33,928 bases of DNA from Glycomyces sp. L485 (GCF_022548875.1 NZ_JAKZEW010000021.1:36548-70475); one strand, 5' to 3'; shown: positions 25,010 through 33,695, numbered from the stretch's first letter. Numbers and translations are program-made. Notes: generated by a model not told the origin, from the letters alone.

Positions 25010-26224
25010 TCAGGTGAGTTCTTCGAGCTGACCGGCCAGGTGATGGTTCCCGGCGTTGGCCGCGAGTGCGGCGAGGGAGTCCAGGCTCATCGGCTCGAAT
25101 TCGAGCTGGCGGGCGAACTGGTGGAGGCGGGCCTCTACCAGGTCCGGTTCGGGGTTGCGGGCCGCGCCCAGATAGCCGGCGGCGCGGTCGAGCAGGGCCC
25201 TGGTCCGGGCGTGAGCCGAGGCGCACCAGAGTTGGAACACGGTGTTCCTGGAGACTTTGTACTGCCCGATCTGCGAAATCGTCAGGCCGCCTTCACGGGT
25301 GAACTCCCGCTCGGGGAGGAGTACCCGCCAGGTCCGATCGACCTGCCGCACGTCCGGCCGCTGCCCCAGATCCTTGAACTCGGCCCACGCGGCGATGTTC
25401 TGCTCGTCGCCGCCCCCGAGGCCCTCGGTTTCCAGTTGCTCCATGTGGGCGCGGACGTACGGGTGCTGTTCGAAGACCTCGCTCAACTCCGGGTCATGGC
25501 CGGCGCTCGCCTGGGTGTAGGCCAGGTAGCGAGCCGGCCCGGCGGAGGGTTCGGCGCGGACCAGGTACACCGGCAGGTACGCGGGACGGTCCGAGCCGAG
25601 CGGGCGGAGGTCCTCGATGCCCTCGGGCAGGTTGAAGCGGTCACGGTCGCGGCGGTTCATCAGATCCTGCAGCGCGTTCGCCGCTCTGCCTATGGGGACG
25701 CCGATTCGCCGGAAGCGCACCCCGCTCTTCTGGCCGAGCAGGCGCACCGCGTCGAATTCACCGAGGATCGTAACGGTCTTGGAGTCGTAGTAAATGCGCG
25801 TCAGAGGCTGGGAGCCGAGGGCCTCGAAGTAGAGCACCCGTCGGTCGGCCTTGATCACCTCGAAGCGTTTGCCGTTCTCGACCGAGCGCCTTCCGAGCGC
25901 GGTCAGACTGTAGTGTCCGCCGGATTCGACCAGATGCCCGGTCCGGGCGAGGAAGCGCAGCACCCGGTCCACGAGGGTCTCATCGAGTGAGAGGAAGAGC
26001 GCGAGTTCTCTGACGGTGTCGAAGCCGGCGTCGGCGATCGCCGCTTCGAGGAAGCGGTCGAGGAGCTCGTACGGGCGGCCCTCGGTGACGGTCGCTTCGA
26101 CCTCGATGCGCCACAATGGAAGCAAGCAGGCGACGATGCGGGTCGGCATCAGTCCCATCTCGTGTCTGGCGTTGTCGACGACCCGCTCGCGCGGATAGGG
26201 GAATAGCTGGTCAGGTCGGGACAC
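25010..26224 (-). CDS. Winged-helix protein linked to the kinase-helicase operon
   Basis: A 404-aa protein. Residues of about 52-117 form a winged helix-turn-helix (RELALFLSLDETLVDRVLRF, then TGHLVES and HYSLTALGRRSV), so it probably binds DNA or docks on a partner. The middle part is beta-rich, and the C-terminal 130 residues are helical. The GTG at 26222-26224 is chosen because GGAAGG lies 8 nt upstream and it begins 4 nt after the helicase stop; a GTG at 26248 has no such site. It is third in the kinase-helicase operon and directly precedes drmD. I do not recognise the family. Confidence 0.75.
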   Translation of the reverse strand: MSRPDQLFPYPRERVVDNARHEMGLMPTRIVACLLPLWRIEVEATVTEGRPYELLDRFLEAAIADAGFDTVRELALFLSLDETLVDRVLRFLARTGHLVESGGHYSLTALGRRSVENGKRFEVIKADRRVLYFEALGSQPLTRIYYDSKTVTILGEFDAVRLLGQKSGVRFRRIGVPIGRAANALQDLMNRRDRDRFNLPEGIEDLRPLGSDRPAYLPVYLVRAEPSAGPARYLAYTQASAGHDPELSEVFEQHPYVRAHMEQLETEGLGGGDEQNIAAWAEFKDLGQRPDVRQVDRTWRVLLPEREFTREGGLTISQIGQYKVSRNTVFQLWCASAHARTRALLDRAAGYLGAARNPEPDLVEARLHQFARQLEFEPMSLDSLAALAANAGNHHLAGQLEELT

Positions 26225-26228
26225 GCGC

Positions 26229-29195
26229 TCACCCTTCCTTTTCGACACGGTCGAGCAAGGCCTGGATCTCCTCGAAGGACCGGACCTCGCCGCGGGCGGT
26301 CAGGTGCGCCTCCAGGTCTGCCATCAGGCTGCGGAAGGACTCGTCGCTGCTCGCGGTCAGCGTGGAGCGGTCGCCGACCATCACCAGTCGGAATCGGGCG
26401 CGCGTGAACGCGACATTGAGGCGTCGCAGCTCCGAGAGGAACCCGACCTTTCCCGCGCGGTTGCTCCTGGTGAATCCGTAGAGCACGACGTCGCGTTCGC
26501 CGCCTTGAAACGAGTCGACGGTTCCGGCGTTCAGCTCGATGGTCCCGGGGTCGGCGATGCGTCGGCGCAGGAGGCTTCTGACCAGTTGGAGCTGGGCGCG
26601 GTAGGGCACGATGAGGCACCAGTCCCCTTCCCCGGGAAGGTGGTGGTAGTGCGCGGCGAGCTGTGCGAGCAGTTCGGCCTCGGCACGGTTCACGTACCCG
26701 GGCAGGGACCACCGCTCGGCGGTCGACCCGCCGCGCTCCATGCGCCGCCGTGGAGGAAGTCCGGACGTGTCGATGAGGGTCATCGGCGTGTGCATGAGCG
26801 AGTCACGGTGGCGGCCCTTATGGACGGTTCGCAGTGTTGAGCCGTAGAACTGGTCCGACACGAAATCGGCGATGGTGGCCGGCATGCGCCGCTGCTCGGC
26901 GAGCGCCACCTGGTGGCTCTGGGGCAGTCGTGCGCTCAGGATCTCCAGGGCGCTCTTCGCGAGCATCTCGCGGACCTGCGAGTCGTCGACGGCGGCGCCC
27001 CATTGCCGCACTTCGCTGTCGAGGAACGGGGGCAATTGCTGCGCGTCGCCGACCAGCACGCCGCGTCGGGCCCGGGTGAGCGGGACCAAGACGTCGTTGA
27101 TACCGATCTGGCCGGCTTCGTCGATGACCGCGAGGTCGAAATCGATGCCCGACAGTTCGGGGCGGGACGCCGATCCGATGCACGTGGCGGCGATGACGTC
27201 GGCGTACCTGACGAACTCATTGCGAAGCTGATCCGTGGCCGAGGCGACGGCAGTGTGCCAGCGGCCGAGCAGGTTCCCGCGCTTCATGAGCAGCGGAAGC
27301 TCCCGCGCGATTCGGGCGTGCTCGCGTTCGAGGGCGGCGAGCGCACCGCTGGGGTCGTCTGCGGCGTCCCTCAGGCTCGGCGCGTGGACGGTCAGCAGGC
27401 CGCGGAGTGCCGTGCCGAGGTTGTCGGCGGCCTCGGAGGCGGCAGTGAACGCCGACTCGGCCCCGCTTCTCGACGCTCGGCTCTGCTCCCGCGACCGTTT
27501 CACGGCGGGATCGGACTCGACCTCTCGATCGCGTTCGGCGGTCGTCGCGCGGTGTTCCTCGGCCAGGACTGCCAACTCGGCTTCGATGCGCCTCCGGCGG
27601 CTCCCAGCCTGGTCCGCGAAACGGGCCAGCACCGCGTGTACGAATGCGAAGACCAGTCCCAGCAGAGGGATCGCGGTGCGCGCCCGCGCACCGGCCGACA
27701 AGGCGCGACGGCGCCGCTCGACGCTCCTCCGGCGTTCAAGGCCCGCCGATATCCGTTCGAGGCTTCGGGCAAGGTCGGCGAGGCGGGACTCGAAAGGCTC
27801 GGCAGCGGCCGACGTCGCCCGTTCGAGATCCAGTTCGGCGCCGGCGAGCTCGTCCGCTGCCCTGGCGTATCGACCGATCCGGGTGCCAAGCTCCCGGTGC
27901 CAGCTTTCGGCGGTGGCCAGGTCGCCGTACTGTCCCATGGATCGCGCGGTGGCGGCCTGGATCCGTTCGCGCAGTTCGCTCACGCGTTCTTCGAGCAGGT
28001 ACGGGAGTCCTTCGGGGGTGACCGAGTCGCGGTAGCCGACTCGGAGGACCTCCAGGTCGCGCGGCAGGCCGCCGAGCACATTGTCGACCGCGCGGTTCGA
28101 ATGCGAGGAGATCAGCACCTTCTGCTGGAAGTCGACGACCGCGGCGCGGGCCATCTCACTGATCGTGCGGGTCTTGCCGGTGCCGGGCGGACCGTGGACG
28201 AGCAGTAGGTCCTCCACGGTCATGGCTCTCTCGAACGCCCGGCGCTGTTCGGGATTGAGCGGTCTCCGCGGTTCGGCGTGGGTCTCGGGGATCTTGCGCA
28301 CCTTGTTCTCGACGACGGCGTCGAGCAGGTGCGGGTTCCGCGACTCGCGGTCGCGCAGCAGCGCGACCGCTTCGCGTTCGCTGCGGAAGACGGTGTCATT
28401 GGCGGCTTCGCGGAGTGCGCCCACGGCCGGGAGCGCGTCCCAGTCGATCGGCCGGTCGAACTTGACCGTGGCGGTCTTTCCGGCGAGCCGGGTGACTCGG
28501 CCGCGCACTTCGCCGTCGCCGACGATGTCGACGAACATCCCTTCGCCGAGCTGGTGGTCGTCCGCCAATTCGAACAGGTAGACCGAGCGTTTGCCGTGGC
28601 GCTCTTCGCCGGTGGAGCGCTTGGCCGTGTAGTCGCTCGCGCCGGAGGACTCGACTTGACGGCGACGGATCCTTTCGGCCGCATCGATCATGGAGTCCAA
28701 GTCGTCGAGGAAGTCGGTCTGCCTGTCGGTCAGCGGCCTCCTGCCGCGCTCGGCGGCCTGGCTGTCCTGCAGGCGTCGCCAAGCGGACATGACCTCCTCG
28801 GTGAACGACTGCGCGCCGGGTGGAATATCGGCGAAGGTGCGAACCACCCTCCATGCGCGGGTTTTCACGATGAGGCACGACTCCGCCAGCTGCCGGTGAT
28901 CCCGGTCGTCGAGCGGGCCGACGAAGCCGATCCGGTAGGCGTCGCGCCGGGAAGTGAGGTAGAGCCGGATCTTGAATTCCGGGGTGTAGGCGTACCAGTT
29001 CGGGCTGTCGCCTTCTTTCTGGAGAGGGACGGTGACCGGGATTCCGGCCGTCCGGGCGAGCTCGCTCAGCCGGTCTTGGATCTGTCCGGGGTCGCGTGGA
29101 ACGTTGGGATTCTCGCGGTGCGCCGCGCGGAGTCTGGCCTCAAGGTTCTTGTTCGGGACCATGATGATCGGCCCGTTCAGGAGGACAGAGTTCAC
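26229..29195 (-). CDS. SF1 helicase (Upf1/DNA2 type) with coiled-coil insert
   Basis: A 988-aa superfamily 1B helicase. Motifs: VHGPPGTGKTRTISE (Lys341), VIDEAGQ (Asp692, Glu693), VGDAQQLPP, EQRRMP, VDSFQGGERDVV (893-904) and LNVAFTRAR. Between motifs I and II there are about 200 residues of coiled coil, interrupted by an uncharged hydrophobic stretch at 509-526 (IPLLGLVFAFVHAVLARF) that could be a membrane helix. The N-terminal 300 residues are a separate region of unknown fold. The start is GTG at 29195 with GGAG 5 nt upstream, 9 nt after the kinase stop. Probably a nucleic-acid motor of a defence operon. Confidence 0.85.
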   Translation of the reverse strand: MNSVLLNGPIIMVPNKNLEARLRAAHRENPNVPRDPGQIQDRLSELARTAGIPVTVPLQKEGDSPNWYAYTPEFKIRLYLTSRRDAYRIGFVGPLDDRDHRQLAESCLIVKTRAWRVVRTFADIPPGAQSFTEEVMSAWRRLQDSQAAERGRRPLTDRQTDFLDDLDSMIDAAERIRRRQVESSGASDYTAKRSTGEERHGKRSVYLFELADDHQLGEGMFVDIVGDGEVRGRVTRLAGKTATVKFDRPIDWDALPAVGALREAANDTVFRSEREAVALLRDRESRNPHLLDAVVENKVRKIPETHAEPRRPLNPEQRRAFERAMTVEDLLLVHGPPGTGKTRTISEMARAAVVDFQQKVLISSHSNRAVDNVLGGLPRDLEVLRVGYRDSVTPEGLPYLLEERVSELRERIQAATARSMGQYGDLATAESWHRELGTRIGRYARAADELAGAELDLERATSAAAEPFESRLADLARSLERISAGLERRRSVERRRRALSAGARARTAIPLLGLVFAFVHAVLARFADQAGSRRRRIEAELAVLAEEHRATTAERDREVESDPAVKRSREQSRASRSGAESAFTAASEAADNLGTALRGLLTVHAPSLRDAADDPSGALAALEREHARIARELPLLMKRGNLLGRWHTAVASATDQLRNEFVRYADVIAATCIGSASRPELSGIDFDLAVIDEAGQIGINDVLVPLTRARRGVLVGDAQQLPPFLDSEVRQWGAAVDDSQVREMLAKSALEILSARLPQSHQVALAEQRRMPATIADFVSDQFYGSTLRTVHKGRHRDSLMHTPMTLIDTSGLPPRRRMERGGSTAERWSLPGYVNRAEAELLAQLAAHYHHLPGEGDWCLIVPYRAQLQLVRSLLRRRIADPGTIELNAGTVDSFQGGERDVVLYGFTRSNRAGKVGFLSELRRLNVAFTRARFRLVMVGDRSTLTASSDESFRSLMADLEAHLTARGEVRSFEEIQALLDRVEKEG

Positions 29196-29204
29196 ATCGT
29201 CTCC

Positions 29205-30740
29205 TCATTTGAGAGCGTCGGTGGCGGATTGGAGGGCATCGGCGAGCGTCTGGATGGGCGGACGTTCATCGGGCTCGTGCGACAGCGCCGACGTAAGAGC
29301 GGCTTCGAGTACGGCCGGGCAGTCCGGGTTCCGGGTTCGAAGCGGCGGCGCGGGCATCCGGGGCGGCGGGTGCCCGGCAGTGAGGTGGTAGGCGATCGCG
29401 GCGATCTGGTACACGTCAGTCGCGGGCCCGGGCGGGGTCGGCCCGCGCCGCCGCTGTTCGGGCGCGGTGTAGATGCAGGAGGTCTCCCCGTGCCGTGGTG
29501 GGCGTCCGGCGTTGCCGAGATCGCGGAGCACCAACGTCTGCGCATCAGCCATCACGATGCCATCGAGCGCCAGGTCACGGTGGCTCGTGCGGGACCGGTG
29601 CAGGGCTGACAGGGTCCGGCACAGTCCGGAGAGGCCCAGGTACGACCCGGCCGCCGCCCAAGGATCGAGCGGCCGCCCGTCATCGGTCGCAAGGACGCCG
29701 AGCGTCTCACAGGGGACGCGTTCACGCCCGGCCGCGGGCCAGATCAGCACCGAAGTGACCGTGTCGCCGGTGGAATCGAGCTGATCGACGGCGGGCAGCC
29801 CTCGAACCGAGCCGATTGCGTCCAGCAACCGGTGTTCGCGGCGCAGCGCCTCCCGGGTGGCGTCCGCGACGGGGCCCGGATGCGGACAACGGACCTGGCG
29901 TAGCCAGACGAATCGGCCACCGCGGCCACCGCTCGCATCGCGGCGCATAGCAACAGCGCGACGAAGGACGGCGGTGCCGTCCGGTGAACGCCGTTCGTCG
30001 ACGAGGAGGTCATAGAGCAGGAAGCGGCCGCGGCCGAGAGCGACCTCGGTTCCGGGCGCCCACGTGTCATGGCGAGGTGGCGCGGGTACCGGCTCGGCCA
30101 GGACGAATCCTAGGTCTTCCGAGCCCGGTTCGAGGTGGTCTACCGATTGGCCGATCGGTCCAGCGCCGCGCAGACGCCGGAAGCCCTCCGCCTGTTCAGA
30201 GCGCATCGACTCGACCATGTCGATGAGGCCGGCCTGCCCGACTCCCAGGTTCTCGAGGCGATCCAATGTCTCACTCGTCGTGTCGGCGAGGTGCCGGAAG
30301 ACCAGGTCCAATCGCTCGCGCAGATCGTCGGCCGCGCTTTCGAGCGCGGTATCGAAGGCGTCGAACCGATCGAGCAACCGGACCAGTCCGGCTTGCACCT
30401 GGAGCGCGTTCGCATCTCCACGCTCGAGCAGTTCGGTCAAGTCCGAGACCAAGGCCGCCTCGGCGGCAGAGCGCAGCTCCTCCTTCGGCTTACCGCGAAT
30501 GCGCTCGGCGCATCGCTGCGTGAGAGCCGTCAGTTGACCGGCGCCGATCCCGCCCGCTATGCCGCCGACCGCGGTCACGACCGCCCCTCCGCCGGCTATG
30601 GCGACAACGGCGGGGGCGAGCGCGGCCGATGCGAGCAACGTCAGCACGGCGGTGGCACTCCCCCGTCGCAGCAGCGACGGGGACTGCTTGACCGCCCGGT
30701 CGACCCCCTCGCGGGCCGACTCGGCCGAATCCGCATCCAT
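29205..30740 (-). CDS. Degenerate protein kinase with hydrophobic N-terminal segment
   Basis: A 511-aa protein. Residues 28-70 are hydrophobic and glycine/alanine-rich (TLLASAALAPAVVAIAGGG onward) and may insert in membrane. Residues of about 90-195 are helical. The kinase-like domain spans about 230-505: SHRDL (Asp389), RDLG in place of DFG (Asp407), YTAPEQ (activation-segment end) and TDVYQIA. The beta-3 lysine appears to be Arg281 and the metal-binding Asn after HRD is Gly394, so activity is doubtful. The start at 30740 is set by GGAAGGA 7 nt upstream. It heads the operon with the helicase and winged-helix genes. Confidence 0.78.
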   Translation of the reverse strand: MDADSAESAREGVDRAVKQSPSLLRRGSATAVLTLLASAALAPAVVAIAGGGAVVTAVGGIAGGIGAGQLTALTQRCAERIRGKPKEELRSAAEAALVSDLTELLERGDANALQVQAGLVRLLDRFDAFDTALESAADDLRERLDLVFRHLADTTSETLDRLENLGVGQAGLIDMVESMRSEQAEGFRRLRGAGPIGQSVDHLEPGSEDLGFVLAEPVPAPPRHDTWAPGTEVALGRGRFLLYDLLVDERRSPDGTAVLRRAVAMRRDASGGRGGRFVWLRQVRCPHPGPVADATREALRREHRLLDAIGSVRGLPAVDQLDSTGDTVTSVLIWPAAGRERVPCETLGVLATDDGRPLDPWAAAGSYLGLSGLCRTLSALHRSRTSHRDLALDGIVMADAQTLVLRDLGNAGRPPRHGETSCIYTAPEQRRRGPTPPGPATDVYQIAAIAYHLTAGHPPPRMPAPPLRTRNPDCPAVLEAALTSALSHEPDERPPIQTLADALQSATDALK

Positions 30741-30778
30741 GGGGTGATCCTTCCGGAGGGATACGCAGAGTAACGCGA

Positions 30779-30807
30779 ATCCTACCTTCAACGACGGTTC
30801 GCGTCAT
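30779..30807 (-). promoter_or_regulatory. Candidate promoter of the kinase-helicase operon
   Basis: On the minus strand, ATGACG (30807-30802) and TAGGAT (30784-30779) are separated by 17 nt. Each matches 4 of 6 consensus positions. The start codon lies about 38 nt downstream of the -10 hexamer. Confidence 0.35.
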
Positions 30808-30828
30808 GCCACAGGGGCCGGTCGGCCG

Positions 30829-30845
30829 TTCCGTCTGAAACGGAA
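30829..30845. promoter_or_regulatory. Perfect inverted repeat between divergent genes, possible operator
   Basis: TTCCGT-CTGAA-ACGGAA, 6-bp arms and a 5-nt spacer, in the 153-nt space between the divergent kinase and 30894 genes. The position suits a repressor acting on both promoters. The binding protein is unknown. Confidence 0.35.
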
Positions 30846-30893
30846 GGGGAATGAACCTGGTGGAATCGAACACGCTCTGCGACAATGCCGTTC

Positions 30894-31262
30894 ATGTCCA
30901 CACCCCTTGAACTCACAGAGCGCGGCCTGGCCGTTCTCCGCGAATACGCGGCCCGCGGCGAGACGCTCACCTACGGGGCCCTGAACCGCGAACTCGGGAG
31001 CCCGTTCAAGCACGGCGGCAACTTCCCCGGCCAGATCGGACGGCTCTGCGACGACGTCAACGCCCACCACGACGCCACGACGGGCCTGCCGTTCATGATC
31101 TCCGCGCTCGTCCACAGGGGCGACACTCAGATGCGTGGCGCAGGGTTCTTCGAACTGGCCGGGAACCTGCGGCTCCTGCCCCCCACCGATGATGAACAGA
31201 CGAAGCGTTCGTTCGTGACCGACCAGCTCAGTGCGATCTACGCTCACTATCAGCGCAGGTAA
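30894..31262 (+). CDS. Hypothetical 122-aa protein between the defence modules
   Basis: A small protein and the only confident plus-strand gene in the defence part of the window. The N-terminal 25 residues form a helix, then TYGALNRELG reads like a helix-turn-helix lead, followed by a loop and a beta strand ending RGAGFFELAG. I have a faint memory of similar YGxLxxxLG...GxGFF domains in actinomycetes but cannot name the family. ATGs at 30885 and 30894 are both possible; the second is preferred because GACAAT at 30881-30886 could be the -10 of a leaderless transcript. It is transcribed divergently from the kinase operon. Confidence 0.6.
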   Translation: MSTPLELTERGLAVLREYAARGETLTYGALNRELGSPFKHGGNFPGQIGRLCDDVNAHHDATTGLPFMISALVHRGDTQMRGAGFFELAGNLRLLPPTDDEQTKRSFVTDQLSAIYAHYQRR

Positions 31263-31273
31263 CGCCGCCCGTT

Positions 31274-31335
31274 TCCAATTTGCTGGCATTTTGCCACCAC
31301 TGGTTGTTGCACTTTGCCGCTGGTTTCTCTAGCGT
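31274..31335. repeat. Short recurring TTTGC/TTGC motif between convergent genes
   Basis: TTTGCTGGCA, TTTTGCCACCA, GTTGCACTTTGCCGCTGG follow one another in an AT-richer patch downstream of the 30894 gene. Repeats are loose and may be chance. No gene lies here (31263-31392). Confidence 0.2.
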
Positions 31336-31392
31336 TCTGCCGCGAAGTCGGCCAGGATGCTCAGCTGACGAGGGCCTCAATCGCCCCGGCCG

Positions 31393-33252
31393 CTAGGCCC
31401 CCGCCGGCGGGCCCGGCCAGATCTCGCAGACGAGGTCCGTGAGCCGCTGCGACCGTTTCTCGATGTCGGCGTCGGTCCACGCGTGGGGGTGGTCGACGAT
31501 CAGGTCCTTGGAGAGCGCGAGGAGGCTGTACTTGTCGAGCAGGCTTCGCTTGCCGAGACCGGACTCGCCGCCCAGCTTCATCCCCGCGGCTTCGTCGTCG
31601 GTCCAGGGCCGGTTGGACAGTGAGCCGTTGAGGCTCTTGGCCACGAGCGTGAGGTTGCCGAGCGTGTGTACTCGGTAGTCGCGTTCGGCGGACTCCTCAG
31701 GCGTCAACCGCGGCTCGGGGTTCCAGTAGATCTGCCACGTCTGCGGCATGACGTGCTCGATCTCCAAGCTGTCCGGCAGGGAGACGTCTTCATGGAAACG
31801 TGTTCGCAGCTTCCGTTCGATGGCGGAGAGCACTATGCGAAGCCGGTACTGGGCGACGTTGCCGTACAGCTTGAGCGACGGCAGCTGCGACTTCAGCACG
31901 GTGTCAGTCGGCCAGATCCGAGCGTCGGCGCTCTGTGCGGCCAGGAATTCGCGGACCGCGTCGCCCGCTTCATCGACCGGCACCTGGTCGAGCATCTTCA
32001 GGATCGAGACCATCGTCTTGTTGACGTCTTTCATGGTCATCCGCAGCAGTGTGCGTCGGATGATCCAGCTCTCCAGGGAGCGGAGCGCGGTCTCGATCTG
32101 GGGCTCGGGGACTCGGTGGTTGTCCGAGAGGAGCCAGAGTAGGAGCGGGCTGGTCGCGGCCAGCCCCATGGTCTCGATGACGCGGTGGTAGAAGGCGCCT
32201 TGGACTGAGTGCTCGGGGAGGTTCGCCAGCGCCCGGTAGGTGTCGGCGTCCTTGCGGAACTCGCTGAGGAGGCGTTCGGCGTGTTCGGGCTGGGACATGT
32301 GGGGTTTGGCGTATTCGGTGAAGATTCTGAAGACCTGCTCGGTCTTGACCTCGTCGTTGCGGCGCATGGTGAGCCAGTACTGGACGAAGATGTCGATGCG
32401 GGAGCGCTGCTGGCGGCCCTGGGTGATCTCGGTTCGCCACCAGTCGTCGTCGAAGTCGACCCAGTGTGTCTCCGACCAGCGTTCGACGTCGGCGCTGGCG
32501 CGCTCTCCCTGCTGGAACACCCAGTTCTTGATGAGGTCGGCTTTGAGCAGCGGCGTGCCCCGGTCGTTGAGCGTCTCGAAGATCAGCTGCGAGTCGTCGT
32601 GGCCGGCGAGGTTGATCGCCACGATGTAGAGGCGGTCGCGCAGTGTCGCGGACAGCGCCTGGGCCCGCTGCTCCTCCGTGCCCGGCGGCATGTCGCCGTC
32701 GTCGTCCGCTTCCCCGGTCAGCCAGGTCCGGGCTTCATTGGTGAAGAACTCGTGGGCGGTCGTGATGCGGTGTTCGCCCGCCCAGTCCGGATCGGGGTCG
32801 AGCGCCTGCGCGAAGGCGTCCCGGTCGTGTTTGGACGGCCAGAGTTTGAACCGCTCCGGCCTGCCGCGGAACGCCGACGAACGGTTGACGATCAACTCTT
32901 CGAGGTCTTCGGCGAGCAGTTCGTGGCCTCGTTCGGCGAGCACTGCGCGGACCGCGCCGATGATCAGTTGTAGGGTGGTGGTGCGCTGCTGCCCGTCGAT
33001 GATCTTGTGCCGGGTGACGTCGCCGACCCTCGGCGGCCTGGATTCGTAGACGACGGCGCCGAGGAAGTGGTGCGGGACGGCGGGCTCTTCGCCGTCTGCG
33101 GCGACATGGCTCTCTGCCACGCGGAGGATGTCGGCCCATAGTGGAGCCCACTGGTCCTCCTCGTTCCAGACATAGGGTCGCTGGAACGGCGGGACCTCGT
33201 AGTGCATCTTTCCGTCGAACAGTTGGCGGGGGCTGAGCGCGTCTGCTTTCAA
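31393..33252 (-). CDS. DUF262-DUF1524 protein (GmrSD/SspE-like putative nuclease)
   Basis: A 619-aa protein with both halves of the GmrSD-type architecture. N-terminal DUF262 has PPFQRPYVW (21-29) and IIDGQQRTTT (85-94), used in the family for NTP binding and hydrolysis. C-terminal DUF1524 has an HNH-like site: IEHVMPQTW (His500) and LGNLTLVAKSLN (Asn533). Relatives cut modified phage DNA (GmrSD) or nick DNA in phosphorothioate-linked defence (SspE); the target here is unknown. The TTG at 33252 is preferred: it gives the family-typical LKADALSPRQLF start, with GAAGGGA upstream. An ATG at 33318 has no binding site. Confidence 0.85.
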   Translation of the reverse strand: MKADALSPRQLFDGKMHYEVPPFQRPYVWNEEDQWAPLWADILRVAESHVAADGEEPAVPHHFLGAVVYESRPPRVGDVTRHKIIDGQQRTTTLQLIIGAVRAVLAERGHELLAEDLEELIVNRSSAFRGRPERFKLWPSKHDRDAFAQALDPDPDWAGEHRITTAHEFFTNEARTWLTGEADDDGDMPPGTEEQRAQALSATLRDRLYIVAINLAGHDDSQLIFETLNDRGTPLLKADLIKNWVFQQGERASADVERWSETHWVDFDDDWWRTEITQGRQQRSRIDIFVQYWLTMRRNDEVKTEQVFRIFTEYAKPHMSQPEHAERLLSEFRKDADTYRALANLPEHSVQGAFYHRVIETMGLAATSPLLLWLLSDNHRVPEPQIETALRSLESWIIRRTLLRMTMKDVNKTMVSILKMLDQVPVDEAGDAVREFLAAQSADARIWPTDTVLKSQLPSLKLYGNVAQYRLRIVLSAIERKLRTRFHEDVSLPDSLEIEHVMPQTWQIYWNPEPRLTPEESAERDYRVHTLGNLTLVAKSLNGSLSNRPWTDDEAAGMKLGGESGLGKRSLLDKYSLLALSKDLIVDHPHAWTDADIEKRSQRLTDLVCEIWPGPPAGA

Positions 33253-33657
33253 TTGGCGTCCCTTCGATTCCGGACGGTTTGGGCAAGGTGGGGGTGGAGC
33301 CGGTTTGCGTGTCGCCATCGGAGGTGAGTTCGCCGCAAGCGTTGAGGATTCGCTTCCGAGAGACGCTCATGGTACCCACCGGTGGGATTGGACTCAGCGA
33401 GCCGCAGAGACAACCCGGACGAACCGCTCATCGTCGATCCTCATACGACGGCGATCCTCTCCCCGGAGCTTTCTGACGCAGAAATTGCCGAGCCGCGTCA
33501 ACCAAATCGGTGCACAGGTGAAGTCAGACGGCGGATTCCTTGCAGGCGGAAGAAAGCCGCGAACTCGCTGAATCGGAGAGCTTCACCGGCGCAGGGACTC
33601 TGGTAGACAGTCGGAAATCTGGCACAGTCCGACACGGGTGCGACACGCGGGATGATC
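33253..33657. other. Upstream region of the DUF262 gene, no gene seen
   Basis: About 400 nt without a credible reading frame in either direction; frames are short and rich in arginine and serine. It contains the palindrome at 33375-33386. It should hold the promoter of the DUF262 gene, but I could not pick hexamers with confidence. Confidence 0.4.
33375..33386. promoter_or_regulatory. 12-bp perfect palindrome upstream of the DUF262 gene
   Basis: CCCACCGGTGGG, a perfect dyad without spacer, 123 nt before the TTG start (57 nt before the alternative ATG). It could be an operator; it could also be chance in GC-rich DNA. Confidence 0.25.
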
Positions 33658-33687
33658 TTGTAGCGAACTGCTCACGCTCTCTACAAT
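33658..33687 (+). promoter_or_regulatory. Candidate promoter for a leaderless transcript
   Basis: TTGTAG and TACAAT (5 of 6 consensus) are separated by 18 nt. The next ATG (33696) starts 8 nt after the -10, so transcription would begin at or just before the start codon, a common arrangement in actinomycetes. Confidence 0.45.
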
Positions 33688-33695
33688 TCGTCGCC

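Noticed and set aside
17510-30740. BREX type 2/3 system (kinase as PglW, methylase as PglX)
   Set aside because: No PglZ phosphatase, BrxC/PglY ATPase or BrxL is present, while DrmA, DrmB, DrmC and DrmD all are, which fits class 1 DISARM.
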